A DNA stretch of 30,803 bases. It comes from a virus. How positions within the stretch are numbered: the stretch's first letter is position 1; each line of letters opens with the position of its first letter. The stretch covers positions 1-30,803 of the IMG/VR virus record IMGVR_UViG_3300007514_000046; one strand, written 5' to 3'. Below are positions 20,099 through 30,739 of this stretch, piece by piece. Below the pieces are notes generated by a model. That model made no database searches. It saw only the letters and a list, made by a program, of their open reading frames with translations, and was not told the origin of the DNA. The translations under genes and the position numbers were made by a program.

Positions 20099-23000
20099 CT
20101 AAATCCTTCTACCCTCTATGTCGCGTCTGTCTCTCATGTCGTTCGAGTGGGCAACTTGGTCCTTTATTATCTGGTTTCTGCGCTCTGAGTAATCGTTGAC
20201 TCGGAACCCACCACCAAACAAAAAGGAAACCCAAGTTGTTACGGCTCTACGCCTTTTGGCTTCTTCATTACCGAACAACCTGCGGTGCCGCCCAAAGATA
20301 GGTGACAACTGCTCAACAAGGTAAATGTCGTGATCCCGCATTTTCCATTCACCCCTAGTGTTTTTTTCTGCCTTACCAAACATTTTTAAGCTAGACATCA
20401 ACCCAGGAATGGCTTCATACGAAGAAGGAACTTGCTGGTATCTTCCACTGAACGGAATGTCAGCAAAGAACTGTTTCTTCGCCCAAATTTCTGCCGGTGT
20501 TTTCAACCAAGGATAAATACTGCCTGTAACAGTACGGGCAGCGGAAGTTGGTTCTTTCGTTAATTGGAACAACTGTCTGAACGGCGTGTCAGGCACAGCG
20601 TAAACTCTTCCACCGAACATTTCGAGCCCAGGGTTCCAGAACGGAATGTCAGTGTCCTTGAACGGTAACCCTATGCCCATCATCTCCCCATAGTAGTCAG
20701 GGACCACACCGTCACGTTCTTGACCTAACTCCAAAGCAACCTTAGCTCGAAGGAAACCAGTCCACGCTTGCGGTTTCTTACCAAGAGATTCGACCAGCAC
20801 TGGAATAATGTTTTTCTGCCATGTGTAGAACGGAACAACCGCTTTGACTGAGCGTTCTAATCTGGTGAGATCTTGATAGTCGAAATGGTATTTGTTGATG
20901 GCATTCATTGCGTCTTGCGGAGAGCCACCCTTTTTCATTATGTCAAACCCGAGTGCGCCACGAAGCACAAACTCTGCTCGTTCGTTTTGTGTCCGAACAG
21001 CAGTAAAGGGTCTGAAATCTGCGCTAAATGGATTCCAGCCGCTCGCTGTTCTAAACCCTTCTTGTCTTAAACCTTCAAGGAAACCAAACCGACCAAAGAA
21101 ACCTGCGGTTCGTTCCAACGGCATCCTGTTGTCCAGAACAGCGCTGGTAACTTCAGACCAAGCTTGTCCTTGCCCAACCACACCGCTTTCCAATAGCTGT
21201 GCAAACACTTCCCAATCGTCAGCGGTAGCTGTTCTGTTGAACCCGAACATGTTGCCAAGGCGAACACTTTTGCCTTCGTTGGCTAACAATCTGGCACCCA
21301 ACACCACGTCTCCATCGCCAATAGTTTGTGCCTTTCGAGCCATCCCACCGATCCGACTGTGGGTCCCCATTTCTACGCCAGCTATCAAACTGTTCACCAT
21401 TGCGCCACCCATCAGGTTTCGCATAACGAACCCAGGAGAGAAAACGGCTTGAGCTTTCCACCAGTTCGCAACTTTCAAATAAGCGTCCATAGCTTTATTC
21501 ATTTTTTTGGGATCAGCTAAACCGGCGCTAGCGATAACAGCTTCCTCAAACAGATTCCATCCCTCATCATCCATTCCACCCGCAATGTAAGGTGTGTGGC
21601 CGCCACCACCGCCACGACCGCCAGGACTGATGCTGCGCGCAACCTTGCGATAAGATTTAGCGAACGCAGAAAGCGCAGTTCCGTAAGCATCCCCGAAAGA
21701 TGACATCATTACACGATTGTTCATCACCGCTCTAATGGCATCTTCCTGAGAAGCGGCAGCGCTAACCTGATCCAACACGTTTGGAGATTGGGCAATCAAC
21801 TCAAGATCGTGCCTCAAATTTGTTTCAATTAGCTCTGCAGCATTCTGGAACTGCATGAGCTCCGCTGCAGCCGACCACTTGTCTCCCTCAGCGCCCTGAA
21901 GTACCTGCAATTTAACATTCTGTTCGTGCAGCAACCTTTCCAAACGGTCCACAGCGTCATCAAACTTTGCAAGAATTTGTGCTTCAACACCCGCCAAAGC
22001 TTCCTGTTTAACGTCCATCAAAGGACGTTCAGGAGTTCCGAAAGGATACTTTCCGTAGTCGACACCACCCTTAGGGTCAGCCCCTGATGGGATTCGAGAC
22101 TTGATGACCTGATGTTGTTGTTTGCCTTTCACCACCAGTTCTTTACTTGCCTCACCCATCCGAATTTCTCGGTTCAGTGCAGCAATAACGGGCTGCATCT
22201 CTGCTCGCCACTCTTTGATGCGTGCAATTCGAGCTTCCACTCCAACCTCGTGGGCTGCTTCCCGCAAAATGACGTGTGCGTTAATGACCTCATCCAAAGC
22301 CTCAACTAAAACCATGTTCTCTGCGAAAGTGCGGCCTTGAGGGTTGGCGAACAAACCATCAGAAGGACCTTCAGCTATTTCCCCAGCAATTTTTGATCGC
22401 ATTGCGGGCACATCCACGTCGTGCCCCAACTTCATCATCACGGGTTCCTGCACAGCCGTAGGCCACGGTCCTTTACCTGGACCTCTCCACGACCCAGGAC
22501 CAGGAGGCCCCCAAGGAAACCCTTTCCCTGAAACTCTTGGCTCGTCAACAAAATCGTAGCCTGCGTCACGCCAATACTGGCGACTCTGTGAGGCCCCAGT
22601 TATTCGAGCAACCGCAGCAGTATCAAACTCCACATCTGGAAGTTCAAGCCACACCTGATCAGCTATTTGTTGATCCACACTGGCAGCCATCTCCGTATTA
22701 ACAGGGTAAGCATCGTGGATCTCTTTTTCCATCTCTAAAACTTGTTGTTTGGCTGCACGAGAACCCTCTCGTTCCGTGATCACCGCTTCAACGTCATCCA
22801 AGTGGGAACGAATAGTGGCTGGATACGCTTGCATACTGTCAATTCGGTTACTTGTCTCAGATACTTGTCCCCCCACCGAGCCGCCGAATAAGTCTTCAGC
22901 GGTAAGGTATGTGCCCTTTGGATTAGATCGAGTTACAACGGGAACATTGATCTCCCCGAATATGTGGTCCATGATCAGATATTGGGCCGATTCAGGGTTG

Positions 23001-26000
23001 CTGCCCCGTTCTGCTGCGGTAGCCATGTCCTCCACGTCATAACCTGCGCTGCCCCTCCTTGTCTGTCGTGCCAGAAGTTCATCTTGCGCCCGTCCACTGG
23101 TGAGTCTTTCAGCATCTGCAGGGTCCAACAATCCGCGTTCAATTAGCAGATCTCGTAAACGGAAGGGAAACATGAAAGTATATGTGTCGGTGTATCCGAA
23201 CGCCGCATTACCAAACTCAGAGCCGCCCCCCTGAGTTGGCCCTGGAAAGTCCTCGTACCAAACGTCACGGTCCTGCATTAAGCCACCCATGTGGAACTCG
23301 TCTTCGGTTCTTGAGCGAGCAATAGTGCCCCCCCATCCCTCATAGGGTTCCCCCTTGAGAGCAGCAACAATATCTGCCGCTATCTCATCGTTACCGAGCC
23401 TTTGAGCAAGTTGGCGTTCTATGACATCGATTACCGTTTCGGTTGATTCGCCAGGAATAATCACACCTCGCTTTGTTGAGGCTGCTGGCCGATTCAAGAC
23501 ACTTTTCCGTATAGCCACACGACGCTGATCATCAGATGCCCACTGGGGATGAAGTTTTTTCTTTGACCTACCAACCGTCACCGTCTCCCCAATATTCTCG
23601 TCGGCTGCCTCAAACAACTCAGTCTTGTAAGCATCCCATTCGACTTCATTCATTTGAGCTAAAGGCTTCGGAGGCACAGGCAACGCTCCCCTCCCCCAGA
23701 GTCCTGACCCCTCCCCAAGAGTGCGGCCTGAAGGTAAAGCTTTTTCTCCCGTAGAAATAAGTTGTTCATACGATGCTTCAACTGCTGCTGTTCGACGCTC
23801 AAAGGATCGAATGTCTCGGGCAGCGGAATTAATGACAGCAAAATATTCTTGAACCACATGCGGGCTAGCGCCCTCCAACTGGTACATCAGCGCTAACAGA
23901 TCTTCACCCATCCACAATTGGTGTGGCAGATGGTTTACGAACTCGTCGCTTTGGCCTTCAAGACCATGCAAAATATCCCAAACATTGTAAGGCCGTCCTT
24001 GTTGGCTAAGAACCGCAACGGGAAGATCTTGCGTTTGCATAAATGCTGGCTTAAGCATCCGCTCGGCCTCTTCGATGCTGCCAATGGCTTGCGGAAACAA
24101 AACAGATTTGAAATAGTTGTCAAAGTCGAAGTATCCCTGCGCTGCTCCCTCCAACTTGCCGTAAACACTTTCGCCCGTGGACCCGATTTTGGATTGCTCA
24201 ACGGCCCTTACAGCAGCTACTGTAGAGCTCTCGTCGAAGGCTTCGATATGTCCCCCAGAAAGCCTGAAGATTTCATCTGTAAGAATGCTGCCGTCGGGGT
24301 CGTGGGCTCGCCAAAGAGCTTTCAACACAACTGCTTCAGCATCCGACAAATTGGGGAAAGCTAAATCGTCAATCGTTAAATTCTGGGGAATGTCGGTGGC
24401 AGACTTTGGAGGAGGACCTTTATCTGGCTTGGGAGCTCCATCCCAGCGAGCCTTACGATATTCCTCTTCAGCGAGATCACTGTCTCTCGCCCACTGAAGA
24501 AGATCTTCACTTTCCCTCTGTGACTGATTCCCACCAGTTCGCCACCCACCAGCATCAGGAGGCTCAAGAAATGCAACAAAGTTTACGTTTTCCTCTTTAG
24601 GTCCAAGCCCCAGCCTGCCTTCCAAACGTCGTTCTTTCGTTCTAAGCATCGTAATAAACCCGTAAACTTCGTCTAAAGTAACTGGGTCTGTGTCTATGAA
24701 ATCGGGGTCAATTCCATCTCTGAATACTGCATGAATAGCGGCTCGCAGATTCTCGTTTTGATTAATGTCATCAAGAAACGTGAGTTCAGTTTCAAGTGAG
24801 CTCAGTAACGAGGGCCTCGGAATACGAACAGTAGAAGGAATCCCGCCTGCATCAACTATTTCCCGCCTAGCAGCTTCGTCCGCTGCCCGAGGCAGAATAT
24901 CGATCAGCTTTTCAGGTTCGCCCGCACGAGGGGGCCAGATAACGGGTGCAACACCTTCAAGCTGTTCAGGGCTCATTGGTGTCGCTGGTGCTTCAAAAGT
25001 TTGCTCACCTTCATGGAAAAGCCTGTTTCGCCACGCAGTGAACTGGGCATCTGCACTTGTCGGAAATAGGGTGCCATTCTGGAAACGTTCTGGAAAGTGA
25101 AACGAACCAACCTCGCTGACACTTAAAAGACTGTTCGCTGCTCGGAGCATCTCGGCTTCTTCCTGTTCACCAAGATGAATTGCTGATCTCACGGCCCTAT
25201 CTACAGTAATTATGTCCTCGGGGTCAGCACCATCAAATCCGCGGAAGACCGCTGCGACAGCATCAACATCCCGATTTAACCGTTCCGCTATAACGCTAGC
25301 AGCATAATGCCTAGCATCATCACCGAAGCCATGTCTGGAGATACGATGTCCCTGACCAGCGGCAACAGCCTCCAACCCCAACCTCTCTATAGTTGCCGTT
25401 TTCAACATCCATTCAAGAGGGCTGTGGTATTCTCCAATAACGGCATCCGTTTGCTCGACGCTATCCAGACCCAGCTGAGCTTTAATCCAATCCGAGGCCC
25501 CTTCCCCTGCTGCAGCCGCCTTATCGGTTTTTATGTTGACTGTGGCCGCCGTTTCGTATTTTCGAGGCAGCCACATTCTGGCTATTGCTTGCCCAAACGG
25601 CGAATTGTTGAAACCGTCTTCAAACCACCAATCCCACTCCTCTACATCAACGTTCTCTAACCGTTTCCCGAACCCAGGATGATATCGCCACTCTCTGGGT
25701 TTCGGCAGGGTCAACTCGCCTTGCGTAAGATTGTCCCAATATTCGAAACGTTCCTGAGCGAGTTGTCTTGCTTCTTCTTGAACTTCTTCTTTCAGAACTC
25801 GCCAAGAAGTTTTAGCTTGCTTAACATCGAAGCTGTAAGGAATTTCGCCTTCGGGAAGCCAATCCCCCGTGAACTCTGAATCAGTTGTCGGTTTTTTGAA
25901 ATGCCCGAACTTGTCGCCTTGTTTGCTGACAAGATAAGGAGCGTTGGGTTTCAACCCAACAATTTCGGCATTAGCGGGTGTCCTTATGAGAGCTTCCCCT

Positions 26001-28669
26001 GTTGCTTCGTTGTAAGCAATCACGTCGGCTTCTTGCATGAAACCTTGCGTGTCGACTGCCCAATCATCAATATATGCTTTGACAGGCTGATTGGATAACA
26101 GATCCACAGGTGGGACGAACCCAGGAGGAAGAGCGTTTAGTGCCATGCCTTGACTTACAGCGTCACCGCTTATTGCGGCAAGTTGTTCTAATGCTTTTAC
26201 ATCAACACTTTCATGTGCTTGGGCTACCAAATCAGCGGCAACGCTACGAACCATTGTTTCGGCAACTCTGAGTTTGTCGTCAACAAAGTCAGCGAACTCG
26301 GAACCTTCTCTGGTGATTCCACCTGCCCTGTGGCGCTCCAATGGGTCATCTAGGATGCGTCGAAGCTGATCTTGAGCTTTCCGCAATGTCGCTATTTCTT
26401 CAATGATGGGTTCCATTGCTTGGACAGCAAGAGCCACCTCATCCATTTCGAGAAGCCCCATCGTTCCCATTGCGGCTTCGTCGCCCGTGAACTGTCTAAT
26501 GAAACTCAGTAGTCGTGTGCGACCAGAAGCTGTCAACGTTGCAAACTCAGGGAACTCCTTAACAAGTTGTTCCAGTCTGCTGATTTCTCCGTAAACGTCA
26601 TCGAGCCGACTGTTCAGTTTAATTATGGTTTTCTCTGAGTTCGTAATTCTTGTTTGCTGAGCCTGCACAGCGTTGACCGCACGATCAACAGCATTCTTTG
26701 CTCTCTCATAGTTGCCGGTTTTGATTGCACGCTGTTCAGCTAACTCTTTAAGAAAGTTGTCGAGTTTGTCCACGGCATCACGAGTCAGATTTGCGTAACC
26801 TGCACCTCTGCCGGTCATAGTTCCAGCTTGAATAAGTCCAGCTTTCTCCATTTCGTTAAACCAGTTTTGGTGAAAGAACTTGTCAGCCATTGCTTTGTCG
26901 TACCGTGCGACAACAGTCCAAAAGTCTTTGACGAACATGTCCTGATAGTCGGCACCCAACTTGGAGCGACCAATATCGAGCATCTGTTCTCGAACCGATT
27001 TACCAACAACCTCAGGATCGTCTAACCGAACCCCCATATAGTCTTCACCGACAACCCATCTACGTTTCCTGGTTGGATCATCACCTGACATTCCTCGATA
27101 TTCCCAAGAGCCTGCTACATCTTCGGATTGAAGGTTTTTGACTTTACGACCTGCCTCAGTTTCCAAATCCAGAAAACGGGCTGCGTAAAGTTCATCTTTC
27201 AAAGGGTCTACCGCTCCGCGATGACCGATTGATTCGTTGTAGAGATCTAGTCTGTCTTTCCAGAATTGGGTGAGAGTATCATGCAACTTGTGAAGATTTT
27301 CGTCCACAGCTTCTCTTGGTGTGTCCGAAAGATACATGAGCTCTTCGGGACCTATCTCTGGAAGTCCCTTTGCAACCCTGTCAGCATTGAATAATTCAAC
27401 AGCTTCTCTGGTTATTCTCGCAGTTCTGGCAAAGGAACGACTCAAATTGTTTTTGCGAATCTTTGCGACATCTCTAGCATCTAAAGCTCGCATACCAAAG
27501 ATCACGTTGTCGTCGTTCAAAGATCTTGACAGTGCTCGCAAAGGACGAGCCTGACCACCAAGGTTCAGGTTCTGTAAACCGGTGCGCCTCATTGTGGCCC
27601 CCCACAAACGGCCAGGACCGGCAGCCATAATTCCCAAAGGAGCAGCAAAAGCTCTGATGGCCCCAGGAATTTCGATTTGCATCGAGTTAGCGAAACGTGC
27701 TGCTTGTTTAACTTGGGCCGGTATTGCTTCGAGTTGTGCTTTCGTTGCCTTGGAACCCCGTCGAAGCAAATTCATGGCTTCAACGATCTCTGTCTGATTT
27801 TCTGCCACTTTCCAAGTGGGCGTATCAAACATGTATCTAGGTATTTGTTTCGCTCGTTGTTTAGCTAAAGCTCTTGTTAGTTTGCCACCTGTGAGCAGAT
27901 TCAACGGTTTTTCGACGAGTTGTCGTCCAAGACGACCAGTCCCAGGAAGAAGTAGCGAAGCGCCTGCTTTGTATCCGAGTTCGTCTAATACTTCTTTGCC
28001 ACCAGAAATGATGGAACGGTTGCGAGCCATTCTGGCTGCACCAGCTTTCATCATGTTTGCTTTAGCAATGTCACCTGTCATTGCATATCCGATAGCCATG
28101 TCGTCGGCAGCTTTAGCTGCTTTCAACCAGCGACCACCTTGCGCTGTTCTTGCCGCTGCACCAGCCCCAGGAATATACATTAAAGGATCAGCGGCAACAT
28201 CCCCAGCGAAACCTAGGCCTCTGGTCACCCAACTGTCTGGGTCCATCCCCAAATCTTCGACAAGTAGTTCACTGAACATGTAGTTGTCGCCTACACGTTT
28301 ACGCCAATCTTCGTTTAGCATCAACGAAGCCCCCGCCGTGGGCAATGCGAGAGTTAAACTTAGATAGTCTTTCCAGTCTCCTTCTCCTTGAAGGATGTCG
28401 ACCCCCATTTTTGCGGTCGACATGACCGCTGCTCTGGGTTTGTCAAGAAAGTTGAGTATGTCACCAATAGGCCCCAGGAAACCTTTTTCTTGTTCTCGAC
28501 CCGCTCCCGTAACTACGGGCCGCCAACCGCCACTCGCCGCAGACGGCCTGCGAGGCCCGCTGGGAGCCGATATGGAAACAGGTGTACCCGCCCTAACGGC
28601 GGCCAACAAGTCGGCCCTAGAGGGCGCTTGAGGCGCTCTGGGGCGAATTGGTCCAGGCAAACGTGCCAT
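20099..28669 (-). CDS. Giant virion protein, 2856 aa (putative internal/ejection protein)
   Basis: An uninterrupted frame of 8.6 kb, 28 percent of the window. It starts by TAATG coupling to the 424-aa gene. Visible regions: a Pro/Arg-rich N-terminus (1-60); GLGFAGDVAADPLMYIPGAG (about 155-175), a motif I know from very large phage proteins; hydrophobic AIRAFAAPLGIMAAG near 340; coiled coils about 650-720; a Gly-rich linker SPGGRGGGGG near 2350; FSPGFVMRNLMGGAMVNSLI near 2410; and VKAVVPFYTWQKNIIP near 2600, both common at the C-terminal end of giant virion or polyvalent proteins. It may be carried in the head and injected. No polymerase, protease or lysozyme motif was certain. Confidence 0.7.
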   Translation of the reverse strand: MARLPGPIRPRAPQAPSRADLLAAVRAGTPVSISAPSGPRRPSAASGGWRPVVTGAGREQEKGFLGPIGDILNFLDKPRAAVMSTAKMGVDILQGEGDWKDYLSLTLALPTAGASLMLNEDWRKRVGDNYMFSELLVEDLGMDPDSWVTRGLGFAGDVAADPLMYIPGAGAAARTAQGGRWLKAAKAADDMAIGYAMTGDIAKANMMKAGAARMARNRSIISGGKEVLDELGYKAGASLLLPGTGRLGRQLVEKPLNLLTGGKLTRALAKQRAKQIPRYMFDTPTWKVAENQTEIVEAMNLLRRGSKATKAQLEAIPAQVKQAARFANSMQIEIPGAIRAFAAPLGIMAAGPGRLWGATMRRTGLQNLNLGGQARPLRALSRSLNDDNVIFGMRALDARDVAKIRKNNLSRSFARTARITREAVELFNADRVAKGLPEIGPEELMYLSDTPREAVDENLHKLHDTLTQFWKDRLDLYNESIGHRGAVDPLKDELYAARFLDLETEAGRKVKNLQSEDVAGSWEYRGMSGDDPTRKRRWVVGEDYMGVRLDDPEVVGKSVREQMLDIGRSKLGADYQDMFVKDFWTVVARYDKAMADKFFHQNWFNEMEKAGLIQAGTMTGRGAGYANLTRDAVDKLDNFLKELAEQRAIKTGNYERAKNAVDRAVNAVQAQQTRITNSEKTIIKLNSRLDDVYGEISRLEQLVKEFPEFATLTASGRTRLLSFIRQFTGDEAAMGTMGLLEMDEVALAVQAMEPIIEEIATLRKAQDQLRRILDDPLERHRAGGITREGSEFADFVDDKLRVAETMVRSVAADLVAQAHESVDVKALEQLAAISGDAVSQGMALNALPPGFVPPVDLLSNQPVKAYIDDWAVDTQGFMQEADVIAYNEATGEALIRTPANAEIVGLKPNAPYLVSKQGDKFGHFKKPTTDSEFTGDWLPEGEIPYSFDVKQAKTSWRVLKEEVQEEARQLAQERFEYWDNLTQGELTLPKPREWRYHPGFGKRLENVDVEEWDWWFEDGFNNSPFGQAIARMWLPRKYETAATVNIKTDKAAAAGEGASDWIKAQLGLDSVEQTDAVIGEYHSPLEWMLKTATIERLGLEAVAAGQGHRISRHGFGDDARHYAASVIAERLNRDVDAVAAVFRGFDGADPEDIITVDRAVRSAIHLGEQEEAEMLRAANSLLSVSEVGSFHFPERFQNGTLFPTSADAQFTAWRNRLFHEGEQTFEAPATPMSPEQLEGVAPVIWPPRAGEPEKLIDILPRAADEAARREIVDAGGIPSTVRIPRPSLLSSLETELTFLDDINQNENLRAAIHAVFRDGIDPDFIDTDPVTLDEVYGFITMLRTKERRLEGRLGLGPKEENVNFVAFLEPPDAGGWRTGGNQSQRESEDLLQWARDSDLAEEEYRKARWDGAPKPDKGPPPKSATDIPQNLTIDDLAFPNLSDAEAVVLKALWRAHDPDGSILTDEIFRLSGGHIEAFDESSTVAAVRAVEQSKIGSTGESVYGKLEGAAQGYFDFDNYFKSVLFPQAIGSIEEAERMLKPAFMQTQDLPVAVLSQQGRPYNVWDILHGLEGQSDEFVNHLPHQLWMGEDLLALMYQLEGASPHVVQEYFAVINSAARDIRSFERRTAAVEASYEQLISTGEKALPSGRTLGEGSGLWGRGALPVPPKPLAQMNEVEWDAYKTELFEAADENIGETVTVGRSKKKLHPQWASDDQRRVAIRKSVLNRPAASTKRGVIIPGESTETVIDVIERQLAQRLGNDEIAADIVAALKGEPYEGWGGTIARSRTEDEFHMGGLMQDRDVWYEDFPGPTQGGGSEFGNAAFGYTDTYTFMFPFRLRDLLIERGLLDPADAERLTSGRAQDELLARQTRRGSAGYDVEDMATAAERGSNPESAQYLIMDHIFGEINVPVVTRSNPKGTYLTAEDLFGGSVGGQVSETSNRIDSMQAYPATIRSHLDDVEAVITEREGSRAAKQQVLEMEKEIHDAYPVNTEMAASVDQQIADQVWLELPDVEFDTAAVARITGASQSRQYWRDAGYDFVDEPRVSGKGFPWGPPGPGSWRGPGKGPWPTAVQEPVMMKLGHDVDVPAMRSKIAGEIAEGPSDGLFANPQGRTFAENMVLVEALDEVINAHVILREAAHEVGVEARIARIKEWRAEMQPVIAALNREIRMGEASKELVVKGKQQHQVIKSRIPSGADPKGGVDYGKYPFGTPERPLMDVKQEALAGVEAQILAKFDDAVDRLERLLHEQNVKLQVLQGAEGDKWSAAAELMQFQNAAELIETNLRHDLELIAQSPNVLDQVSAAASQEDAIRAVMNNRVMMSSFGDAYGTALSAFAKSYRKVARSISPGGRGGGGGHTPYIAGGMDDEGWNLFEEAVIASAGLADPKKMNKAMDAYLKVANWWKAQAVFSPGFVMRNLMGGAMVNSLIAGVEMGTHSRIGGMARKAQTIGDGDVVLGARLLANEGKSVRLGNMFGFNRTATADDWEVFAQLLESGVVGQGQAWSEVTSAVLDNRMPLERTAGFFGRFGFLEGLRQEGFRTASGWNPFSADFRPFTAVRTQNERAEFVLRGALGFDIMKKGGSPQDAMNAINKYHFDYQDLTRLERSVKAVVPFYTWQKNIIPVLVESLGKKPQAWTGFLRAKVALELGQERDGVVPDYYGEMMGIGLPFKDTDIPFWNPGLEMFGGRVYAVPDTPFRQLFQLTKEPTSAARTVTGSIYPWLKTPAEIWAKKQFFADIPFSGRYQQVPSSYEAIPGLMSSLKMFGKAEKNTRGEWKMRDHDIYLVEQLSPIFGRHRRLFGNEEAKRRRAVTTWVSFLFGGGFRVNDYSERRNQIIKDQVAHSNDMRDRRDIEGRRI

Positions 28670-29943
28670 TATTGTTGACTAGCGTACCATGCAGGGAATG
28701 CAGTCTGTGCCGCACTCTGACCAAACTGAGCTATATAGTCATTTATAGCAGTCTGGATCTGTATTTTGGTCATAATATCTTTATCTTGCATCAAAACAGG
28801 ACTACCATCCTCATATAAGTCAAACGGAGAAGCAGACATTGCACCCGCATCGTCCCCCTCGGTAATCCATTTGATATAGGAAAGCATCGCAGGAACTTCA
28901 CCCATTTCCATAAACGCCTGAACAGCCTCAGGGCTTGTCATAGCGAACTGGGCAATAGCTTCACTATCTGCCTGTGTTTGCTGAACGAGCTCAGCGGCTT
29001 CCGCTTTACTGATCGTCCGCATCAACGCAGCTTCACTGATGCCAGCCAAACTGTTATCTAAATTCTGTTGAGCGATAAACAACACGTCAGCAATATTGCT
29101 CGACAAGTTACGTTCAGCTTCGCTGATCCCTTCTTCGGCTCGACCTCGCCTGAATCGTCCAGCTTCGTCACCTATGAATGCAAGAGTTTCAGAATACTGG
29201 GCGGCACCATTTAATTGGTTAGCGAGAAGAGCACCTTGAGTATCTCCAGGTCCTTCCATAAACGACCCAGGATCAATACCCAATTCGGCTAACCTTACAC
29301 TCCCAGCATCAAAATCTGAAGATATTTGACTACCACGATCCATGAAGTTGTCAACTAATTGACCACTAGGGGCCACACCAGAAGCAGCGTCACCCGCATT
29401 ATAGATACGGTCAATGGCAGCTTTCCTACCAGCGTCCTGCTCATCGAACTGGGCACCAAGACGGCCACGATAATCTGCTAGCTGTCTAGTACCAGTTTTT
29501 TCTTTCCCAGATGCCCAATCAGCAATAGCATCATAGGTTCCTTGGGCTGTGCCTCTTTGCAGATCGTAAAGTTGAGCATACAAGTCATCTATTGTCGGAG
29601 GCGGAGGAGGCGGAGGAGCAGGTGTATACCCAGGAGTGAACTGTCCAGACTCGTTCGGGTCCACAGGTGGGGCACCGAATGCGCCGCCGATTCGCCCCCA
29701 CCGAGGGTCGTTAGGTTGTAAAGAACGAGCACCTTGCCGACCAATAGGCATCCTTGCTGCACGCATAAGGTCAGCCATCCGTTGCTGGCTATTAACTCCA
29801 ACGTTCCAACCATCACGGCTACTAGCTATTCTTTGAGCATCAGTTTGTGTGGAGTCAGGTTCACCGTCACCCAACCAACGCCATCCCGAAAAAAAGTTGC
29901 CAAAAGGATTACTTTTAGTACCAAATTCAAGATCTTTCGGCAT
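28669..29943 (-). CDS. Putative internal virion/structural protein, 424 aa
   Basis: ATG 29943 and stop 28669, both in TAATG overlaps with its neighbours. The N-terminus reads LEFGTKSNPFGNFFSGWRWL. A proline run (APPPPPPPP, near 110) separates it from a long, helical, Ala/Gln-rich part (for example LSSNIADVLFIAQQNLDNSL and AEAAELVQQTQADSEAIAQF), which looks like a rod or coiled bundle. There are no Cys. Coupling to the giant gene suggests that the products assemble together, as with internal virion proteins of podoviruses. Confidence 0.6.
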   Translation of the reverse strand: MPKDLEFGTKSNPFGNFFSGWRWLGDGEPDSTQTDAQRIASSRDGWNVGVNSQQRMADLMRAARMPIGRQGARSLQPNDPRWGRIGGAFGAPPVDPNESGQFTPGYTPAPPPPPPPTIDDLYAQLYDLQRGTAQGTYDAIADWASGKEKTGTRQLADYRGRLGAQFDEQDAGRKAAIDRIYNAGDAASGVAPSGQLVDNFMDRGSQISSDFDAGSVRLAELGIDPGSFMEGPGDTQGALLANQLNGAAQYSETLAFIGDEAGRFRRGRAEEGISEAERNLSSNIADVLFIAQQNLDNSLAGISEAALMRTISKAEAAELVQQTQADSEAIAQFAMTSPEAVQAFMEMGEVPAMLSYIKWITEGDDAGAMSASPFDLYEDGSPVLMQDKDIMTKIQIQTAINDYIAQFGQSAAQTAFPAWYASQQ

Positions 29944-30731
29944 TACAGTGCTCCTTTAAGCGCAGCCGACGTAGCAGCTCTAGACAAATCAGAACCACCC
30001 GTGAGAACACTGGGGTTTATCGCTGCAGCTTGAGCTGCTTTAGTCAAAGCATCCATCATCGCATCGTCACCAATGGTTTCATAATACTTTTGGCCCGCAG
30101 TTTGATCAGCCAAACTCAGATCTTGCTGACTTCGACCGTAGAGACGTTCCAAGTCCGCTCGGGAATCGAAACTAGCGGCCTCATACTCGCCCATATCCCG
30201 ATCAAAAATCCCCGAATCACGCATCCCACGTCGGTTATGCACATCAGGAATCTTGCGTCCAACACCACGGATAGCTTGATCGAGTTTCCGTCGATTAACG
30301 ACATGATCTTCCCAACCTCGGGTACGTTTAAGCTGATTAGCGTTCAAACGTCCCAAATAATTTAGGTACGCCTGATCCGCAGCCCTAGTGCCAAATCGAC
30401 CGCTCCCAACTTTCGTATTATTATTCTGATTTCCCCAAAGATCGATCTTGGACCAATCAGTTTTCTTACTTCCCGTAGGATTAGGGGCCACAACACCGAA
30501 CGTTGCGGCATCAAGATCCGCCCAATTAGCGGGTGCCTGTGTTTGCTTGTTTGACGACATGTCGATACCCAACATTCGGGTATCAAGATCACGTTGCTGT
30601 CCAGAACGAGAAGGGCCCTTATAGCCGTACTCTGCTTGAGCGAACTTGTTTGCCCTGTTCTGGGCGCGATTGAAACCTCGTTGTTTGCGAACGGGAATCA
30701 TGCCATCCATTTGATAAGCTCTGACAGCCAT
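29943..30731 (-). CDS. Putative structural protein, 262 aa
   Basis: ATG 30731 has GAGG at six bases, which overlaps the stop of the upstream gene. The N-terminal half is basic and Asn/Gln-rich (MIPVRKQRGFNRAQNRANKF). The middle has RRGMRDSGIFDRDMGEYEAA, a pattern that recurs in phage proteins lying ahead of giant virion genes. The C-terminal part is Ala-rich and helical (MMDALTKAAQAAAINPSVL). No membrane segment or enzyme motif is seen. It forms one unit with the two following genes. Confidence 0.6.
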   Translation of the reverse strand: MAVRAYQMDGMIPVRKQRGFNRAQNRANKFAQAEYGYKGPSRSGQQRDLDTRMLGIDMSSNKQTQAPANWADLDAATFGVVAPNPTGSKKTDWSKIDLWGNQNNNTKVGSGRFGTRAADQAYLNYLGRLNANQLKRTRGWEDHVVNRRKLDQAIRGVGRKIPDVHNRRGMRDSGIFDRDMGEYEAASFDSRADLERLYGRSQQDLSLADQTAGQKYYETIGDDAMMDALTKAAQAAAINPSVLTGGSDLSRAATSAALKGAL

Positions 30732-30739
30732 AAGTTACC

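Noticed and set aside
20892-21452. 186-codon plus-strand frame opposite the giant gene
   Set aside because: Pro/Ser/Asn-rich mirror reading of a clearly coding minus-strand gene with no ribosome site or neighbours on that strand.
20099-28669. Giant protein as an N4-type virion RNA polymerase
   Set aside because: I looked for the TxxGR and DxS type motifs of N4-like polymerases and the DxDxD motif of crAss-type polymerases and found no convincing match. A profile search would decide.
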